Shown in pieces: positions 9,885 to 18,121 of a DNA stretch of 64,000 nt. The notes under the pieces were generated by a model. The model made no database searches, had not been told where the DNA came from, and saw only the letters and a program-made list of their open reading frames with translations. The position numbers were made by a program, and so were the translations under genes. The stretch lies in the NCBI RefSeq assembly GCF_008974245.1, contig NZ_BBZI01000005.1, forward strand, positions 1,722,751-1,786,750, written 5' to 3'. The stretch is from Streptomyces abyssomicinicus (lineage in GTDB: Bacteria > Actinomycetota > Actinomycetes > Streptomycetales > Streptomycetaceae). Position 1 is the stretch's first letter; each line of letters opens with the position of its first letter.

Positions 9885-10616
9885 ATGCGCTTCATCTCTG
9901 AGACGTCGTTCGACGGCGTCCGCGAACAGCTCTTCATCCTTGATGAGATCCCTGGCGTGTTGTGGACGCCGGGAGGTGCTGCCACCACTCGTCCGCTCGT
10001 CTTGATGGGACACGGTGGCGGTCAGCACAAGAAGGCCCCTGACATGCTGGATCGTGCACGCCGCTTCGTGACCGAATGCGGTTTCGCGGTCGTGGCGGTC
10101 GACGTTCCCGCCCATGGCGACCGGCCGAGCGTTGCGGAGTACGACCGGATCGCGACTGAGAACCAAGCTCGCGTGGAAGCCGGCGAAGAGTTGGCCCCGC
10201 TGATCGCCGGCTTCCAGGCGCTCGTGGCCCGACAGACCGTGCCGGAATGGCGGGCGGTCCTGGACGCGGTGCAACAACTCGAGCACGTCGGCGCCGGCCC
10301 GGTGGGTTACTGGGGGGTCTCGCTGGGATGCGGACTCGGCGTTCCGTTCGTCGCTGCCGAACCGCGGGTCCGTGCGGCGGTGCTGGGCCTGGGCGGGGTG
10401 CTGGCGTCGGCCGAGGCCGCCGCGCGGATCACCGTCCCGGTGGAGTTCTTGGTGCAGTGGGACGACGAGCGGGTGCCGCGGGTGCAGAGCCTGGCGCTGT
10501 TCGACGCCTTGGGCTCGGCCGAGAAAACGTTGCACGCCAACCCCGGCAAGCACGGGGAGATCCCGACATTCGAGCTGGAGAGCACGCTGAGGTTCTTCGC
10601 CCGGCACCTCGTCTGA
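9885..10616 (+). CDS. Alpha/beta hydrolase, dienelactone-hydrolase-like
   Basis: A 243-aa protein with the alpha/beta hydrolase order: an oxyanion-type MGHGGG strand (residues 44-49), VDVPAHG, the nucleophile elbow GVSLG near residue 147 (Ser149), an acid region VQWDDERVP, and a late HGEIP with the candidate catalytic His. The length fits compact esterases or dienelactone hydrolases. No signal peptide is present. It is a single gene with its own long terminator hairpin downstream. The substrate is unknown. Confidence 0.8.
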   Translation: MRFISETSFDGVREQLFILDEIPGVLWTPGGAATTRPLVLMGHGGGQHKKAPDMLDRARRFVTECGFAVVAVDVPAHGDRPSVAEYDRIATENQARVEAGEELAPLIAGFQALVARQTVPEWRAVLDAVQQLEHVGAGPVGYWGVSLGCGLGVPFVAAEPRVRAAVLGLGGVLASAEAAARITVPVEFLVQWDDERVPRVQSLALFDALGSAEKTLHANPGKHGEIPTFELESTLRFFARHLV

Positions 10617-10629
10617 CATCTCGGCCCGC

Positions 10630-10667
10630 GACGCGCCGATCGCGAAACGGATCCCGATCGGCGCGTC
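10630..10667 (+). terminator. Strong hairpin after the hydrolase gene
   Basis: A 13-bp perfect stem (GACGCGCCGATCG with its complement) and a 12-nt loop begin 14 bp after the hydrolase stop. No U-tract follows, as is common in streptomycete terminators. Confidence 0.7.
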
Positions 10668-10752
10668 CACCGGAACTGGTCGGCACGGCCGAAGTGTTCA
10701 GCCTCGACAGGTCGACAAGTAGACAGACCGACGATGACGAAGGGGTAGCGCC

Positions 10753-10886
10753 CTGCTGCGGATCATCCGCAAAGGCACAGGGTCAGCGGTGACATGGCGG
10801 CGGCCCACATGCTCCCGCTGTCCGCGCAGGGCATGCCTGTGGCGAAGGTCGCGGGGGTGTCGTTCACCAGCGGGGACCGGCGGTGA
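10753..10886 (+). pseudogene. IS630-family transposase N-terminal scrap
   Basis: The frame starting CTGCTGCGG reads LLRIIRKGTGSAVTWRR, then after a one-base shift RAHMLPLSAQGMPVAKVAGV followed by SFTSGDR and a stop. This matches the start of streptomycete IS630 transposases (LLRIVRKGTGSVVTWRRAQMVLLSAQGM-V-AIA-V-FTSEDRVRDV). Only the first helix-turn-helix survives and it is frameshifted. The remainder of 10887-11002 is uninformative. Confidence 0.7.
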
Positions 10887-11002
10887 ACGACACCGCGCAA
10901 GGCGTTGTCACCGCCGACCGCCCCTCGGCTGGACACCCCCGCGCCCGCCTCGACACGGCAACGCCATGCGCCATTGCCCCGGGGGCGCGAACCCGAAGCG
11001 CG

Positions 11003-11746
11003 TCACCAGGGCACCTCTCCCTCGTCGTCGAAGAAGCGGCCCGTCGGCCCGTCGGCCGATACGGTGGCCAGCCGGATCGCGGCGGCTGCGCCCTGCTGGG
11101 GCGTGCGCACTCCCCGGAAGCCGTTGAGGTCGGTCGCTGTGAAGCCGGGGCAGACGGCGTTGATCAGGATGTGGGTGTCGGCCAGTTCCTTGGCGTACTG
11201 CACGGTGACGGCGTTGAGGAACGTCTTCGACGGCGCGTAGGCGATGGCGATGGGGCCCGTCTCGGTGCCACGCGTGGTCTGGAGTGTGAGGGAGCCGACG
11301 CGGCTGGAGACGTTCACGATCCGCGGCGACGGCGAGCGGCGCAGCAGAGGGAGCAGGGCGTTGGTGACGCGGATGACGCCGATCACGTTGGTCTCCACGG
11401 CCGTCCGTACCCGGTTCACGTCGACCGTGGTGGGCTCCTGCGGCCCGCCGCCGGTGATCCCCGCATTGTTGACAAGCGCGTCGAGCCGCCCGGCCCGCTC
11501 CTCCAGCAGCCGAGCCGCCGCTGTCACGCCGGCGTCGTCGGTCACATCCAGCGGCACGCCGAACGCGTCGGCCCCGGCCGCGCGCAACTTGTCCACGGCG
11601 GCCTCGCGCCGCTCCTCGTTCCTCGCGCCGATTCCTACGATCCAGCCGAGGGCGCCGAGCCCGGCGGCGATCTCGTACCCGATGCCCTTGTTGGCCCCGG
11701 TCACCAGCGCGACCTTGTGGTGGTTCACGGTGTTCGTCTCACTCAT
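11003..11746 (-). CDS. Short-chain dehydrogenase/reductase
   Basis: A 247-aa classical SDR with the nucleotide-binding TGANKGIG motif (residues 16-23), NNAG near residue 94, a catalytic Ser in VNVSSRVGS and the YAPSK active site (YxxxK). The cofactor is probably NADP(H). The start is the ATG at 11746. It is divergent from the LysR gene at 11851, with a perfect palindrome between them, so it is the likely target of that regulator. The carbonyl substrate cannot be deduced. Confidence 0.88.
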   Translation of the reverse strand: MSETNTVNHHKVALVTGANKGIGYEIAAGLGALGWIVGIGARNEERREAAVDKLRAAGADAFGVPLDVTDDAGVTAAARLLEERAGRLDALVNNAGITGGGPQEPTTVDVNRVRTAVETNVIGVIRVTNALLPLLRRSPSPRIVNVSSRVGSLTLQTTRGTETGPIAIAYAPSKTFLNAVTVQYAKELADTHILINAVCPGFTATDLNGFRGVRTPQQGAAAAIRLATVSADGPTGRFFDDEGEVPW

Positions 11747-11803
11747 GACATCGATACTTCTCCCTCGCGGGGCAGGGCGTCCAAGACCGACTGGGTGGAC
11801 GGC

Positions 11804-11820
11804 GATACCGCCCGGGTATC
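11804..11820. promoter_or_regulatory. LysR-type box between SDR and LysR genes
   Basis: The perfect palindrome GATACCGCCCGGGTATC contains ATAC-N7-GTAT, the usual LysR form. It sits 30 bp before the lysR start in the divergent gap, where LysR proteins normally bind. Confidence 0.65.
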
Positions 11821-11850
11821 GCGCCTGGCCGTCCCGGTTAGGCTGGCTGG

Positions 11851-12699
11851 GTGGAGACACGTGAGCTGCGGTACTTCGTCGCGGTCGCTGAAGAGCTGCA
11901 CTTCGGCCGGGCCGCGCAGCGGCTCGGGATCGCCCAACCCCCGCTGTCGCGGGCGATCGGCGGGCTCGAACGGCGCCTGGGCACCCTCCTGCTGGAGCGC
12001 GGCAGCCGGGGTGTCGCCCTGACCGGGCCGGGGGCGGTGCTGCTGCGGGAGGCGCGGGCGGCGCTGGACGCCGTCGACGCCGCCGAACGGCGCACCCGCC
12101 GGGCCGCCCTCGCGGCGACCGGCCGCCCCGCCGTGGTCCTCGCCGCGAAGGCGGGCGCCTCCGGTGAACTGCTGGCGAAACTCCTCGACGCCTACGCCGC
12201 CGAGCCCGGCGCCGTCGCCGTGGACGTCGCGCTGTGCGGGCCGGGCGAGCAAACACGATTGCTGCACGACGGCCGGGCCGACATAGCCCTGCTGCATCGG
12301 CCGTTCGACGACACAGCCGGCTTCGACACCGAGGACCTGCACTCCGAGGGTCAGGTCGCGATCCTCCCGGCGGGCCACCCTCTCAGCGCCCGCCCCTACC
12401 TGCGGCTCGCCGAGGTCACCGGCCTTCCCGACCTGCCCCTGCCCCGCTGGCCACACCCGGACGGCACCTTCCCGGACGGCTCCGGACCGCAGGTGCGCGA
12501 CCACACGCAACTCACCCAGCTCATCGCCCTCGGACGCGCCTGCGCGGTCGTGCCGGAGTCGGGCCGCACCGGCCTGCGCGAGGACCTCACCGCCGTACCG
12601 GTCCCCGACGCCCCCCGCGTCACCACGGTCATCGCCTGGCCACCGCACAGCCGCTCAACGGCGGTCGCGGGGCTGGTCCGCGCCGCGACTGCCCTGTGA
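11851..12699 (+). CDS. LysR-family transcriptional regulator
   Basis: A 282-aa protein starting at GTG 11851. The N-terminal winged helix is clear (ELRYFVAVAEELHFGRAAQR, then LGIAQPPLSRAIGGLERRLG). A periplasmic-binding-protein-like effector domain follows from about residue 90. It probably controls the divergent SDR gene and itself through the palindrome at 11804-11820. The ligand is unknown. Confidence 0.9.
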   Translation: METRELRYFVAVAEELHFGRAAQRLGIAQPPLSRAIGGLERRLGTLLLERGSRGVALTGPGAVLLREARAALDAVDAAERRTRRAALAATGRPAVVLAAKAGASGELLAKLLDAYAAEPGAVAVDVALCGPGEQTRLLHDGRADIALLHRPFDDTAGFDTEDLHSEGQVAILPAGHPLSARPYLRLAEVTGLPDLPLPRWPHPDGTFPDGSGPQVRDHTQLTQLIALGRACAVVPESGRTGLREDLTAVPVPDAPRVTTVIAWPPHSRSTAVAGLVRAATAL

Positions 12700-13076
12700 C
12701 CGACGGCGGTGAACGCCGGGACACCGTGCTGGCAGGTGCTGTTGTCACTGCGCGTCGGAGCCTGGCGGTGCCGTCCAGCGACAGTCCGTCCAGCGACAGT
12801 CCGTCCACGTCGACCTGCCAGGTGTCCGTCGGGACGCCACCTCCGTGCAGGGTGAGCGCGTCGGCTGCGCCGGCCTCGTCCGGGACGGTGACTGGGTCGG
12901 CGCCTTCGAAGGAGGCTCGCCTGTACACCAACGGGAGTCTGCTGGACCGCGCCTCCTTCCAGATCGGCCGCAGCAGGACCGGCCCCGACGCCGGTTCGTG
13001 CTGGACGAGGGCTCGCCGCACACCGGACGATCCTCTACCTTGGGCCGGAGCGGGATGGCGCGCATTCTCGCAGGCT
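12700..13076. other. Gap with a possible minus-strand remnant
   Basis: No confident gene. A minus-strand frame at about 12745-13021 contains RPIWKEARSSRLPLVYRRAS, VPTDTWQVDVD and a duplicated GLSLDGLSLDG that comes from two adjacent 15-bp copies near 12775-12805. It looks like a degraded protein end but no family was recognised. Confidence 0.35.
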
Positions 13077-13078
13077 GC

Positions 13079-13197
13079 GGTGCCGTGGCAGAGCGGCCCA
13101 TTGCGATCGCCGTGGACGAGGTCCCGCTCACGGCGACTGACGGAGATGGGGCGGGCCTGCCCCTATCCGTCCGCGGGTTCAAATCCCGTCGGCACCG
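13079..13197 (+). tRNA. tRNA-like element with enlarged anticodon loop (probable pseudo-tRNA)
   Basis: The 119-nt segment has a 7-bp acceptor stem GGTGCCG/CGGCACC (9 bp if flanking GC/GC is counted). A box-A-like TGGCAGAGCGG gives a D arm with a GCA/TGC stem. The T arm is canonical (GCGGG-TTCAAAT-CCCGT). Between them is an 8-bp stem TCGCCGTG/CACGGCGA with a 14-nt loop in the anticodon-arm position. Next comes a long hairpin (GACGGA/TCCGTC plus GGGGC/GCCCC) in the variable-arm position, which is a class II (Ser/Leu-like) layout. No 7-nt anticodon loop or U33 is possible, and CCA is not encoded. It is either a degenerate tRNA or a tRNA-derived RNA with another use. Confidence 0.5.
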
Positions 13198-13321
13198 CAG
13201 CCGACCTGGAACTTGTGCAGCGCAGGCACTGCGAGTCGACCCAGGTCGCAGCACTGGTCATGCGAAATTGCTGCCGGGGTGCTCGGGGGCCGGGGCAACC
13301 GGGTGCCTAAGGTCGAGTCCC

Positions 13322-14353
13322 ATGACGAGGACCACGCCCCCACGCCCGCTCGATATCGAGGTGCTCTTTCCGGAACTGACTGCCTACCGAGGTACGACGA
13401 CGCGGCTCCACCCGCGGCCGGGCAGCCCTCAGATGTCGGCCGGCTCGGTGGGCGGCCCGATGCTGTGGCCGGCGGACGAGCCGTGGCCGGTATGCGGTGA
13501 GGCCCACGGCCGCGGGTGGGGTCGACGCCCCGCCGACATCCACCGCTACCGGCGGATCCAGGCTGCCGCGTGGGCCCGGGAACAGACCCCGGGCCCCACG
13601 GAGGAGGAACGAGAGCTCCTGGCCGAGCTGCACCTGGAGCACCGGCTCCCTCAGGTGTCGGAGACGGATCCGCTGCCGATGATCGGCCTGGCCCAGCTGT
13701 ACCGGCGGGATGTCCCGGACCTGTCGGCGGGGCCGGACGACTGCGACCTGCTCCAGGTGTTCTGGTGCCCTTTCAACGCGCACGGCCCGAGCGGATACGA
13801 CCTGGAGCTGCACCTGCGCTGGCGACGGTCGTGGGAAGTCGGGGGCGTGCTGGCCACACCCCCACAACCGCCGGTCGTCGGGTCCGACGACTTCGTGCCC
13901 GAGCCCTGCGTACTGCACCCGGAGCAGGTGGTCAGCTACCCGTTCGCCGGCGTTCTGCCCGAGGAGCTGTGCGCCCGGCTCGACGCATGGGAGGAAGCCC
14001 AGGAGGCGGAGGCCGATCAGTCGACCGACGAGAACGCGGCCGATCCGGTCGGCTACCAGTACGACCTGTCCATCCCGCCGGGATGGCGCGTCGGTGGCTT
14101 CGCCTCCTGGCACAAGACCGACCCGTACCCCATGAATTGTCGGACCTGCGGGACGCCGATGCATCTGCTGCTGACCATCGACAGCTCGGAATGGGACGGC
14201 GGCAGCGGCAGCTGGAAGCCGCTTGAGGACCGAGACCTGCCCACCCATCGGGCCGCCACCCCCACCCAGGTCACCGTGGGCCGTTTCGGCGAACTCAACG
14301 TCTTCGCCTGCCCCACCGGTCCCGACCACCCGCACCGCTGGAGCATCCAGTAG
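13322..14353 (+). CDS. YwqG/DUF1963-like hypothetical protein
   Basis: A 343-aa protein from the ATG at 13322. It begins with a beta-rich part (LTAYRGTTTRLHPRPG) and a WPADEPWP motif typical of DUF1963/YwqG-like proteins. It continues with PLPMIGLAQLYRRDVP and DLLQVFWCPFNAH. Near the end a CRTCGTPMHLLLTID strand and a late NVFACP suggest a small metal site. The order of elements (WP...PMxxxaQl...LQvFxC...mxxLlti) is that of the YwqG fold. The function is not known. It is a lone gene, convergent with the zinc protein at 14434. Confidence 0.75.
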   Translation: MTRTTPPRPLDIEVLFPELTAYRGTTTRLHPRPGSPQMSAGSVGGPMLWPADEPWPVCGEAHGRGWGRRPADIHRYRRIQAAAWAREQTPGPTEEERELLAELHLEHRLPQVSETDPLPMIGLAQLYRRDVPDLSAGPDDCDLLQVFWCPFNAHGPSGYDLELHLRWRRSWEVGGVLATPPQPPVVGSDDFVPEPCVLHPEQVVSYPFAGVLPEELCARLDAWEEAQEAEADQSTDENAADPVGYQYDLSIPPGWRVGGFASWHKTDPYPMNCRTCGTPMHLLLTIDSSEWDGGSGSWKPLEDRDLPTHRAATPTQVTVGRFGELNVFACPTGPDHPHRWSIQ

Positions 14354-14433
14354 CCCGCGGTGAGACCGGCCCCTGCATATGGGAGGGATGGACGCCGTCG
14401 GCCGTGCCCGAGCTGTGACCACCGCGCGTTCGA

Positions 14434-15039
14434 TCACCCGCCAGCAGGTAGTGAGGAACGCAAACGCCTGATCATCCGCAAGACCTCGGTCCGGTTCTTC
14501 GCGGCTTTCAACCAGGTGGGAAGCCGCTCAACCAGACTCATCGGGGCCCAAGGCACAAGCTCTCCGCGTTCACGAAGCTTGGCCCTCACGTAGGCCTCCA
14601 GCAGATCGAGATGACGCACGTCATAGGCCCACAGGACGTGTCCACAGCAGCTCGTCCGCAACCACACCGGTCGCTGGAAGTAAGGATCGACAGGGCTGCC
14701 CACGACAGCGGAGTCAACCTTCCGATCCTCGAAGAAGCCGCACCCCGTGCATCGCAGCCGCCGACGGAGATCCAGGCTCCCGTAGCCGGCAGCCTTCTCA
14801 TCTGCTGGGGTCTCGGGGTGGGGCGTGACAGTGGCGCACCCGTCACACCGAGGACAGTGCACCAGAACCTCATCGAGAAAGTCATATCCGTACTTGCGTT
14901 CGCGTCGATCTCGAAACCGGTCGCCGGACGCCCCTACATTCCCGCTCACTTGGTCAGTTTGCCAGAACCCGACTCGCTGCCCGGCACACCTAACTCGCTC
15001 GTCGTGGGTGTCCAGTTCGGGGGCAGCGGGCCAAGACAT
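14434..15039 (-). CDS. Zinc-finger-like hypothetical protein
   Basis: A frame of up to 201 aa. Conserved-looking sequence starts at YGYDFLDEVLVHCPRCDGCA and includes a second CTGCGFFED site, so two CxxC pairs could hold one zinc. A TSCCGHVLWAYDVRHLDLLE segment follows, and the C-terminus is basic and helical. The true start is uncertain because the first 45 residues lack clear character. No enzyme motif was found. The role may be nucleic-acid or protein binding, by inference from the zinc-ribbon layout. Confidence 0.65.
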   Translation of the reverse strand: MSWPAAPELDTHDERVRCAGQRVGFWQTDQVSGNVGASGDRFRDRRERKYGYDFLDEVLVHCPRCDGCATVTPHPETPADEKAAGYGSLDLRRRLRCTGCGFFEDRKVDSAVVGSPVDPYFQRPVWLRTSCCGHVLWAYDVRHLDLLEAYVRAKLRERGELVPWAPMSLVERLPTWLKAAKNRTEVLRMIRRLRSSLPAGG

Positions 15040-15256
15040 GCTTCGGGCCGGCGGTGTCCTCCTCGGCCCGGGCCGTGGGGTGCCGGGTGAGCCAGCTCGA
15101 CGTCCACATCATTGGCCCCTCGCATGCCGGCGAGTCCCAGAACGATGCATCGGTCTGCATGACCAGCACCAACACCATCCACCGTCGACCACGACATCGG
15201 ACGACAAGCACCTGGCGGAGCGTCAATTCGAAAGCCCTGCCGGGCAGCCGCGGGTC

Positions 15257-15610
15257 TTATCGGTCGAGGAAGCGTGGGTCGGCCGTCTGGATGTAGTGGC
15301 TGAGGAGTTCGCGGTTGTGGAAGGCAGAGTGCAGCAGGACAGCCAGCTCCGTGAGGGCCTTGAGGTCGGGGCTCGTGACAACAAAGGTGTCGCTCTCTGA
15401 TCCGAAGTGGATCTTGTCGGCGCTTTCGGGCATGCGGGAGTGGACCGGTGACTCGGCCAAGCCTTCCCAGCCGTGACCGTTACCTTCCGCGTCGTGCTCT
15501 TCGAAGACGTCGGCGACCTGGTCCATCTCGACGAAGTAGAGGCAGTGCGAGGGATCGGATTCGCAGCCTTCGTCCAGGCGGAACGGGGCCAGAGCTGATG
15601 CATCGGTCAT
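15257..15610 (-). CDS. Imm51-like immunity-family protein
   Basis: A 117-aa acidic protein from the ATG at 15610. The layout CLYFVEMDQVADVFEEHDAE, GNGHGWEGLAES, then KIHFGSESDTFVVTSPDLKA with a C-terminal helix resembles the Imm51 family, whose members protect against secreted polymorphic toxins. The assignment rests on recollection of the family pattern. Its start overlaps the stop of the upstream membrane-protein gene as ATGA (15607-15610). No cognate toxin lies next to it, so it may be an orphan immunity gene. Confidence 0.6.
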   Translation of the reverse strand: MTDASALAPFRLDEGCESDPSHCLYFVEMDQVADVFEEHDAEGNGHGWEGLAESPVHSRMPESADKIHFGSESDTFVVTSPDLKALTELAVLLHSAFHNRELLSHYIQTADPRFLDR

Positions 15611-15951
15611 GCGGCGATGGTAGAGGTGGCCGTGGCCGAAGCTGGTGCGGGTGGCCCGGCCGCGCAGAACCGGGGATCGGTGCACGTCTCGTCCAGCCTC
15701 CGCACGCCGCCCTGGCTGTATCGGTCTACGTGACGGCGAACCGGACGTTCCGCTCGTCGAGGCACGACGTATATGCATCCGATGGCTGCGACTACGCAGA
15801 CAACAGCCATGACGAGGAACGCGCTGCCGAGCACCCCTGTGGCGCCGGCGATCGCCACCCAGCCGAACCGTGTTGCTCGCCCGGCCCTCTGAACTGCGTC
15901 GCCGTAGCTGCTGTCATCGTTCCAGTCATGTTCAGTCGTGGTCACCCTCAA
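15607..15951 (-). CDS. Small membrane protein coupled to the Imm51-like gene
   Basis: A 114-aa protein with a polar N-terminus and one long or two short hydrophobic segments (about residues 29-63: FGWVAIAGATGVLG then AFLVMAVVCVVAAIGCIYVV). A basic, Pro/Ala-rich tail follows. The ATGA overlap with the downstream gene argues that both are translated together. The family is unknown. The start could lie a few codons either side. Confidence 0.55.
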   Translation of the reverse strand: MRVTTTEHDWNDDSSYGDAVQRAGRATRFGWVAIAGATGVLGSAFLVMAVVCVVAAIGCIYVVPRRAERPVRRHVDRYSQGGVRRLDETCTDPRFCAAGPPAPASATATSTIAA

Positions 15952-16014
15952 CTCGGTCGAGCGTCCTAGGGATCGATGGCTTTCCGGTCTTCCGGTGCCT
16001 TCCCGTAGAGTGAC

Positions 16015-16028
16015 TTGAACGCGTTCAA
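16015..16028. promoter_or_regulatory. Perfect 14-bp palindrome upstream of the 16.05-kb gene
   Basis: TTGAACGCGTTCAA lies 24 bp before the ATG at 16052 and is followed by AATATTC, an AT-rich patch in this GC-rich region. It probably marks a promoter with an operator. The regulator is not identified. Confidence 0.5.
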
Positions 16029-16051
16029 ATATTCTGGGGTGGGGGGGCGCA

Positions 16052-16714
16052 ATGGGGATACATCAGGAGATGTCCGCTCGGCAGCGGTCATGGGTCGTGG
16101 CGGGGGTCGTGATGGCAGGGGGTGCGGCGGCCTTGGGGCTCGTGATCGCCCCATTTTTGGCTTGGCTGTTCGTCTTGAGCGCGCTACCGGCCGCCGTGCC
16201 GTTGGTGCTGCGAGAGCAGGCGAAGGCATGCGCCCGTGCTTGCCTCGTCATCGGGACAGGCTTGTTGACCTGGGCATTGATCGGTGCCGTTATCGGCATG
16301 TTCCTGTTCATTCCGGCAGCCCTGTTGCTGCTGGTTGCCGCCTTTGCGGACGCCGGCAGCCGCCCAGGCGGATGGTTTGCGGTGACCGCACCCCTTGCGA
16401 CTGTGGCGGTGTTCGCGTTGATCGTTCTCGCACCCGATCCGGAGAACGAACCGCCCCCGTATTTCAAGGCGACGCTGGACTCCACCCAGCGGTTCCACGA
16501 CCGTGAGTTCAACGAGCGCAAGGAGCATCTGCGTGACTTCGGAGCCACCAGCATCGAGGTGAGCGAGGAGTACACCGGGCGGCTCGAACTTCACGTAGGT
16601 ATGCCAAGAGACTTCTCGGAAGGACGGAGCCGGGACAGGCTCAAGGAGGAGATCGCCAGGCTCCCCGGAGTCGTGGAGGTCGACTTCTGCACGTACCGCA
16701 CCTGCGATTACTGA
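16052..16714 (+). CDS. Membrane protein with soluble C-terminal domain
   Basis: A 220-aa protein with about four transmembrane segments in the first 135 residues (WVVAGVVMAGGAAALGLVI, LAWLFVLSALPAAVPLVL and two later ones). A soluble tail from about residue 140 includes FHDREFNERKEHLRDFGATS and ends in a short Cys-containing strand. Not recognised. A perfect palindrome sits just upstream, so expression is likely controlled by a DNA-binding dimer. Confidence 0.7.
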   Translation: MGIHQEMSARQRSWVVAGVVMAGGAAALGLVIAPFLAWLFVLSALPAAVPLVLREQAKACARACLVIGTGLLTWALIGAVIGMFLFIPAALLLLVAAFADAGSRPGGWFAVTAPLATVAVFALIVLAPDPENEPPPYFKATLDSTQRFHDREFNERKEHLRDFGATSIEVSEEYTGRLELHVGMPRDFSEGRSRDRLKEEIARLPGVVEVDFCTYRTCDY

Positions 16715-16825
16715 TCCCCGAAGTAGCGGCTGACGGCGGCGGCCCCGGTCCGCCGCCGGAGGGCCATGGCATCCGGCCGGTAACTCAGTTGTAGGGGCCG
16801 ACGTTGTGGGAAACCATGCGCGTTT

Positions 16826-18121
16826 GTGACCTCGCGAGCAGATGAACCCGTTGACGAAGTGGCCCCGCCCGCCTCCGCCGTGGCCGTCGCCCCCTCCACC
16901 CCGGTGCACCGGGACGGCAACGTCCTGCGCTGGCTCGTCGCCTACACGTTCTCCGTGGTCGGCGACGCCGCCTACTTCGTGGCGCTCGGCTGGGCCGCGC
17001 AGAAGGTGGCCGGACCGGCCCAGGTCGGCCTGGTGATGGCGGTCGGCGCGATACCCCGGGCGATCCTCATGCTCGGCGGCGGTGTGATCGCCGACCGGTT
17101 CGGCCCGCGCCTGGTGGTCATCTCCTCCGACGCGGTCCGGGCCGTGGTGATCCTCGCGGCCGCCGCAGCCCTCGCGTTCAGCACGCCCGGCCTCTGGTTG
17201 CTCGTCGCGCTCGCCCTCGTCTTCGGCGTCGTGGACGCCCTGTTCATGCCGGCGGTCGGAGCCATGCCGCCCCGGCTCACCGGCCGCGACCAGTTGATGC
17301 GGGTGCAGAGCCTGCGCAATCTGGTGCAGCGGTCCGGCCACATCGCCGGTCCGCCGCTCGCCGGGTTCTCGATGGGGCTCGGCGGCCCCGCCGCCGCGTT
17401 CGCCGTGACCGGCGTCCTCTTCACCCTCTCGCTGCTCCTCCTGGTGGCGGTTCGGCTCGCACCGCTGCCGCCCGATGAGCAGCCCGCGGCGGACTCCACC
17501 GCCCGCCGCGATCTGGTCGACGGCATCGTCTACCTGCGCCACGAGCCGGTCGTCGGCCCGCTCGTCCTCTCCGGACTGCTCTCCATGATCGGCTGCATCC
17601 CGCCGATGGCGATCGGCGTCATCGTGCTCGCCGAGGAACGCGGCTGGGGCCCCTCGGGCGGTGCCTGGGTGAACGCCGCCCTCAGCGTCGGCGTCTGCAC
17701 GACCTCGCTCCTGCTCGTCGTGCGCGGCCGCTTCCCCCGGGCCGGCCACTGGCACAACATCACCCTGCTCGTCGCCTCCGCCGGCATCGGCCTGATCGGC
17801 GTCATGCCGAACCTCGCCCTCGCGGTCGCCGTGGCGCTCGTCTCCGGCCTGGTCTCCGGCCTCTGCGGGGGTCTGGCCCTGGCCCTGATGCAGGCCAACA
17901 CCGCCCTCGCCTTCCAGGGCCGGGTCGCCGCCGTCCAGGCGCTCAGCGCGGTCGGCATCACCCCGGTGATGTTCCCGGTCTTCGGCCTCCTGGTGGAAGT
18001 GTGGGGTGCCGGCCCCACGTTCCTCCTCTTCGGCTGCATCAGCATGCTCGGCGCCACGGTCTCCACCGCCTCCCACGCCGTCCGCCATGCCGACCTGGAC
18101 TTCACGAAGACCGCGGACTGA
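16826..18121 (+). CDS. MFS transporter (DHA3-like)
   Basis: A 431-aa protein starting at GTG 16826, with about 12 membrane segments and the loop 2-3 signature DRFGPRLVVISSD. The first helix (LRWLVAYTFSVVGDAAYFVA) and the RQDQLMRVQSL-type cytosolic helix are typical of the DHA3 efflux group. Export of a drug or metabolite is inferred. No regulator is adjacent. It is one of four MFS pumps in the window and the closest in type to the one at 18541. Confidence 0.85.
   Translation: MTSRADEPVDEVAPPASAVAVAPSTPVHRDGNVLRWLVAYTFSVVGDAAYFVALGWAAQKVAGPAQVGLVMAVGAIPRAILMLGGGVIADRFGPRLVVISSDAVRAVVILAAAAALAFSTPGLWLLVALALVFGVVDALFMPAVGAMPPRLTGRDQLMRVQSLRNLVQRSGHIAGPPLAGFSMGLGGPAAAFAVTGVLFTLSLLLLVAVRLAPLPPDEQPAADSTARRDLVDGIVYLRHEPVVGPLVLSGLLSMIGCIPPMAIGVIVLAEERGWGPSGGAWVNAALSVGVCTTSLLLVVRGRFPRAGHWHNITLLVASAGIGLIGVMPNLALAVAVALVSGLVSGLCGGLALALMQANTALAFQGRVAAVQALSAVGITPVMFPVFGLLVEVWGAGPTFLLFGCISMLGATVSTASHAVRHADLDFTKTAD

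Noticed and set aside
13079..13197. A normal functional tRNA
   Set aside because: The anticodon stem-loop cannot form a 7-nt loop with U33, and the total length of 119 nt is too long for a class II tRNA.
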